The notes under the pieces are model-generated. The model searched no databases. It was not told where the DNA came from and saw only the letters and a list, made by a program, of their open reading frames with translations. Shown here piece by piece: positions 6,368 through 9,388 of a DNA stretch of 9,388 nucleotides (the first letter of the stretch is position 1; every line of letters starts with the position of its first letter). Source of the stretch: an uncultured Oscillospiraceae bacterium (lineage in GTDB: Bacteria > Bacillota > Clostridia > Oscillospirales > Oscillospiraceae); NCBI GenBank assembly GCA_934668285.1, contig CAKUNB010000056.1:1-9388 (forward strand), in the 5' to 3' direction. The position numbers and the translations under genes were made by a program.

Positions 6368-8012
6368 AGGAATCAAGGCTGCCATCATCAGCGTGATCTG
6401 CGTCGTCGTGGCTGCGGCGATTCTCATCGGCGTGCTGTGGTATATCGGCCGGGATACGACTCCGGTGGATGTTCTGCCGGTCTCCAATGTCAGCACGACC
6501 GGCAACATGGGCGGCATGAATTACTACTATGGTCCGGTTCGCTCGGACAATATCCAGTCGATTTTTGTCAGCGACACGCAGATCGTTACTGAGGTTCTCG
6601 TAAAGGAAGGCCAGACGGTCAAAAAGGGCGACGCACTGCTGCGCTATGATACGACGCTTTCCGACATTCAGCTCGAACGCGCGGAGATTTCCATCAAGCA
6701 GGCGCAGCTCTCGCTGGAAAATGCGAAAAAGGACCTCAACCGCATCAACAGCATGAAGCCCTACACGCCGCCTCCCACCACCGAGCCGACGACGCAGGGG
6801 CCGACGCAGGAGCTTGTGCCGGTTGAGAGCCTGCCGTATCTCTACGGCGGCAAGGGCACGCAGGAGCGCCCGTACCGCATTCTCTGGTCGGACGACCTGA
6901 CGTATGACGATGATTATATTCTCGGCATCCTCGCCGGAAAGACCGAGGGCTGGTTTGCTTTTGAGATCCGCGAAGAAAATGCCGTAGCGGGCGAGCTGCG
7001 CAGTCGCTTTGGCCTGCATGTTACGGTTTATACTAAGACCACACAGCCCAATCCCCCGACCGAGCCGAATCCGACGGTCGAGCCCACTGACCCGACGGCG
7101 GAGCCGACCGAGCCGCAGCCGACGGAGCCTGCGCCCACCGAGCCGCAGCCTGCCCCTTCGACCGAAACGCGGCTTTACTACAGCTTCTTCGTTCCCACGG
7201 ACGCACCGGCTGACGACGACGAGCCGGATACCCCTGACGGCTCGTGGGAGGACGACAGCTCCGGCTACACGGCGGCGGAGATCGCCCAGATGCGCGCCGA
7301 GAAGCAGAAGGAAATCCGCGACCTCGACCTCAAATACCGCATGGAGCAGGTCGAGTACGAGCGCAAGAAGGACGAGGCCGACAACGGCACCGTCTATTCC
7401 AAGGTTGACGGTACCGTTACACGGCTGGTCGATGAGGACACTGCGCGCTCGGAAAACAGCGCGATGCTGACCGTTTCCGGCGGCGGCTGCTACTATGTTG
7501 ACATCAGCGTGGACGAATTCACCTGCCAGACCCTGAAGCCCGGCACACCCGTGACGGCGCAGAGCTGGTGGCCGACGGACATCAGCTGCGACGGCGAGAT
7601 TTATGAGGTCACCACGACACCCTCGTCGGACAACAACTACAACGGCAACGGCAACCCCAACGTGACAATGTACAAGGTCGTTGTCTCTATTCCCGCTGAG
7701 GCCAATTTGCAGGAGGGGAACTACCTTGACATCCAGATCGGCCAGTCCGGCACCACGGGCGACGATACCCTCTGGTTGCAAAAGATGTTCATCCGCTACG
7801 AAGGCCCCCGCGCCTATGTCTACAAGCGCAACGCCGACGGCCTGCTGGAAAAGTGCTATATCCAGACCGGCTCTGACCTTTGGGGCTCGTATACCGAGAT
7901 CCGCCGCGGCCTGAGCTTGGATGATTGGATTGCCTTCCCGTATGGCAAGAACGTCAAGGACGGCGCGCAGACGCAGGAGGGCAGTGTTGAGAAGTTCTAC
8001 GGATACTATTGA
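6360..8012 (+). CDS. Second HlyD-like efflux adaptor, membrane-anchored, with inserted domain
   Basis: ATG 6360 is preferred over GTG 6351 because GAGGG lies at 6353-6357. The 550-residue product has a transmembrane anchor at ~7-29 and no lipobox. The first lipoyl half-motif is at ~70-97 ('VKEGQTVKKGDALLRYD') and the first coiled-coil helix at ~100-131. A long insertion at ~134-300 follows, then the returning helix ~303-341 and the second half-motif ~345-373 ('SKVDGTVTRLVDED'). The beta-barrel is at ~378-462 with an Asn-rich loop (421-434), and the last ~85 residues match the first adaptor ('RRGLSLDDWIAFP' against 'TGGLTLDDRIAIP'). The insertion holds a beta-rich piece beginning 'GGKGTQERPYRI', a Pro/Thr/Glu stalk, and an acidic stretch. 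It sits at the tip of the coiled-coil hairpin, which points away from the membrane. The gene is an operon member, overlapping the ATPase by 8 nt. The role as a second adaptor of the same transporter is inferred. Confidence 0.85.
   Translation: MRKGIKAAIISVICVVVAAAILIGVLWYIGRDTTPVDVLPVSNVSTTGNMGGMNYYYGPVRSDNIQSIFVSDTQIVTEVLVKEGQTVKKGDALLRYDTTLSDIQLERAEISIKQAQLSLENAKKDLNRINSMKPYTPPPTTEPTTQGPTQELVPVESLPYLYGGKGTQERPYRILWSDDLTYDDDYILGILAGKTEGWFAFEIREENAVAGELRSRFGLHVTVYTKTTQPNPPTEPNPTVEPTDPTAEPTEPQPTEPAPTEPQPAPSTETRLYYSFFVPTDAPADDDEPDTPDGSWEDDSSGYTAAEIAQMRAEKQKEIRDLDLKYRMEQVEYERKKDEADNGTVYSKVDGTVTRLVDEDTARSENSAMLTVSGGGCYYVDISVDEFTCQTLKPGTPVTAQSWWPTDISCDGEIYEVTTTPSSDNNYNGNGNPNVTMYKVVVSIPAEANLQEGNYLDIQIGQSGTTGDDTLWLQKMFIRYEGPRAYVYKRNADGLLEKCYIQTGSDLWGSYTEIRRGLSLDDWIAFPYGKNVKDGAQTQEGSVEKFYGYY
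7041..7163 (+). repeat. Pro-Thr-Glu stalk repeats in second adaptor
   Basis: Residues 228-268 consist of irregular repeats of (Pro)-Thr-Glu-Pro-x-Pro, such as PTEPNPTVEPTDPTAEP and PTEPAPTEPQP, encoded by recurring CCGACSGAGCC. Stalks of this kind are common in Gram-positive surface proteins as extended spacers and sometimes as glycosylation sites. Finding one inside the coiled-coil hairpin of a membrane-fusion protein is unusual. A smaller related patch (PPPTTEPTTQGPTQE) occurs at 137-151. Confidence 0.8.
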
Positions 8013-8026
8013 GGGGAGGAAGCACG

Positions 8027-9295
<1,269 letters not shown>

Positions 9296-9304
9296 AATTC
9301 TTTC

Positions 9305-9333
9305 TTGACAAGTTCCGGCATCGATTTTATAAT
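9305..9333 (+). promoter_or_regulatory. Consensus sigma-A promoter at right edge
   Basis: TTGACA (9305-9310) and TATAAT (9328-9333) are both exact consensus with the optimal 17-bp spacer. The promoter lies 10 bp after the permease stop, in an AT-rich island. Transcription should start near 9340. It serves the gene beginning at 9381. Confidence 0.85.
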
Positions 9334-9364
9334 AACACGCAGTTATTGATAACTATATGTTATC
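9331..9364 (+). promoter_or_regulatory. Probable operator: two tandem ATAAC-N5-GTTAT dyads
   Basis: Half-sites are ATAAC (9332-9336), GTTAT (9342-9346), ATAAC (9349-9353) and GTTAT (9359-9363). They form two 15-bp dyads of identical design, 17 bp apart; one extra base pair extends each arm (AATAAC/GTTATT and GATAAC/GTTATC). The two inner half-sites also make AGTTAT-TG-ATAACT (9341-9354). The first half-site overlaps the -10 box and the rest covers the transcription start, a layout expected for repression. Dyads of this size suit a winged-helix or TetR-like dimer. The protein is unknown. Confidence 0.65.
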
Positions 9365-9380
9365 TTTTGGAGGTCATTGC

Positions 9381-9388
9381 ATGCCTGC
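9381..9388 (+). CDS. Start of an unidentified gene (runs off the window)
   Basis: ATG at 9381-9383 follows GGAGG (9369-9373) with 7-nt spacing, downstream of a consensus promoter and an operator-like array. Only Met-Pro and part of a third codon are visible, so the product cannot be named. Given the operator, a self-regulating transcription factor such as a MarR-type repressor is one possibility, by inference only. Confidence 0.55.

Overview
The window reads as chromosomal DNA of a GC-rich, low-GC-ancestry Firmicute, most likely a gut Clostridia member near Oscillospiraceae/Ruminococcaceae. The grounds are a DNA polymerase III delta gene beside an RNase M5-like gene, AGGAGG-type ribosome binding sites before every gene, sigma-A consensus promoters in short AT-rich islands, and a lipoprotein plus MacB-like efflux operon of a kind common in that group. 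The taxonomic call is inference. All genes lie on the + strand.

Positions 1-3149 hold a tightly packed housekeeping cluster: the 3' part of holA (clamp-loader delta), a Toprim RNase M5-like gene (8-nt overlap with holA) and a 624-residue ABC-F protein (8-nt overlap again). A 190-nt gap follows. It has a near-perfect extended -10 promoter, three CTTAAAC repeats spaced in multiples of 11 bp, and a leader that can fold into three nested stems. This drives an Mrp/NBP35-type iron-sulfur carrier ATPase (3340-4161).

After a 128-nt gap with two competing hairpins comes a four-gene efflux operon (4290-9295): a lipoprotein HlyD-like adaptor, a MacB/LolD-type ATPase, a second HlyD-like adaptor with a transmembrane anchor, and a MacB-type permease. 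The two adaptors are paralogues with different anchors and different added segments: an Asp/Gly-rich tail on the first, and a large inserted domain with a Pro-Thr-Glu stalk on the second. They probably form one ABC export machine with two adaptors. The substrate cannot be read from the sequence.

The 3' end of the permease appears damaged. A short stretch is out of frame with an apparently compensated shift, and the conserved C-terminus expected of FtsX-type permeases is missing. Ten bases further on lies a second consensus promoter, overlapped by a four-half-site array (ATAAC-N5-GTTAT twice, 17 bp apart), then a ribosome binding site and the first codons of a gene that leaves the window.

No rRNA, tRNA, CRISPR array, insertion sequence or attachment site was seen. 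The most distinctive elements are the dual-adaptor efflux operon, the structured and repeat-bearing mrp leader, and the operator array at the right edge.
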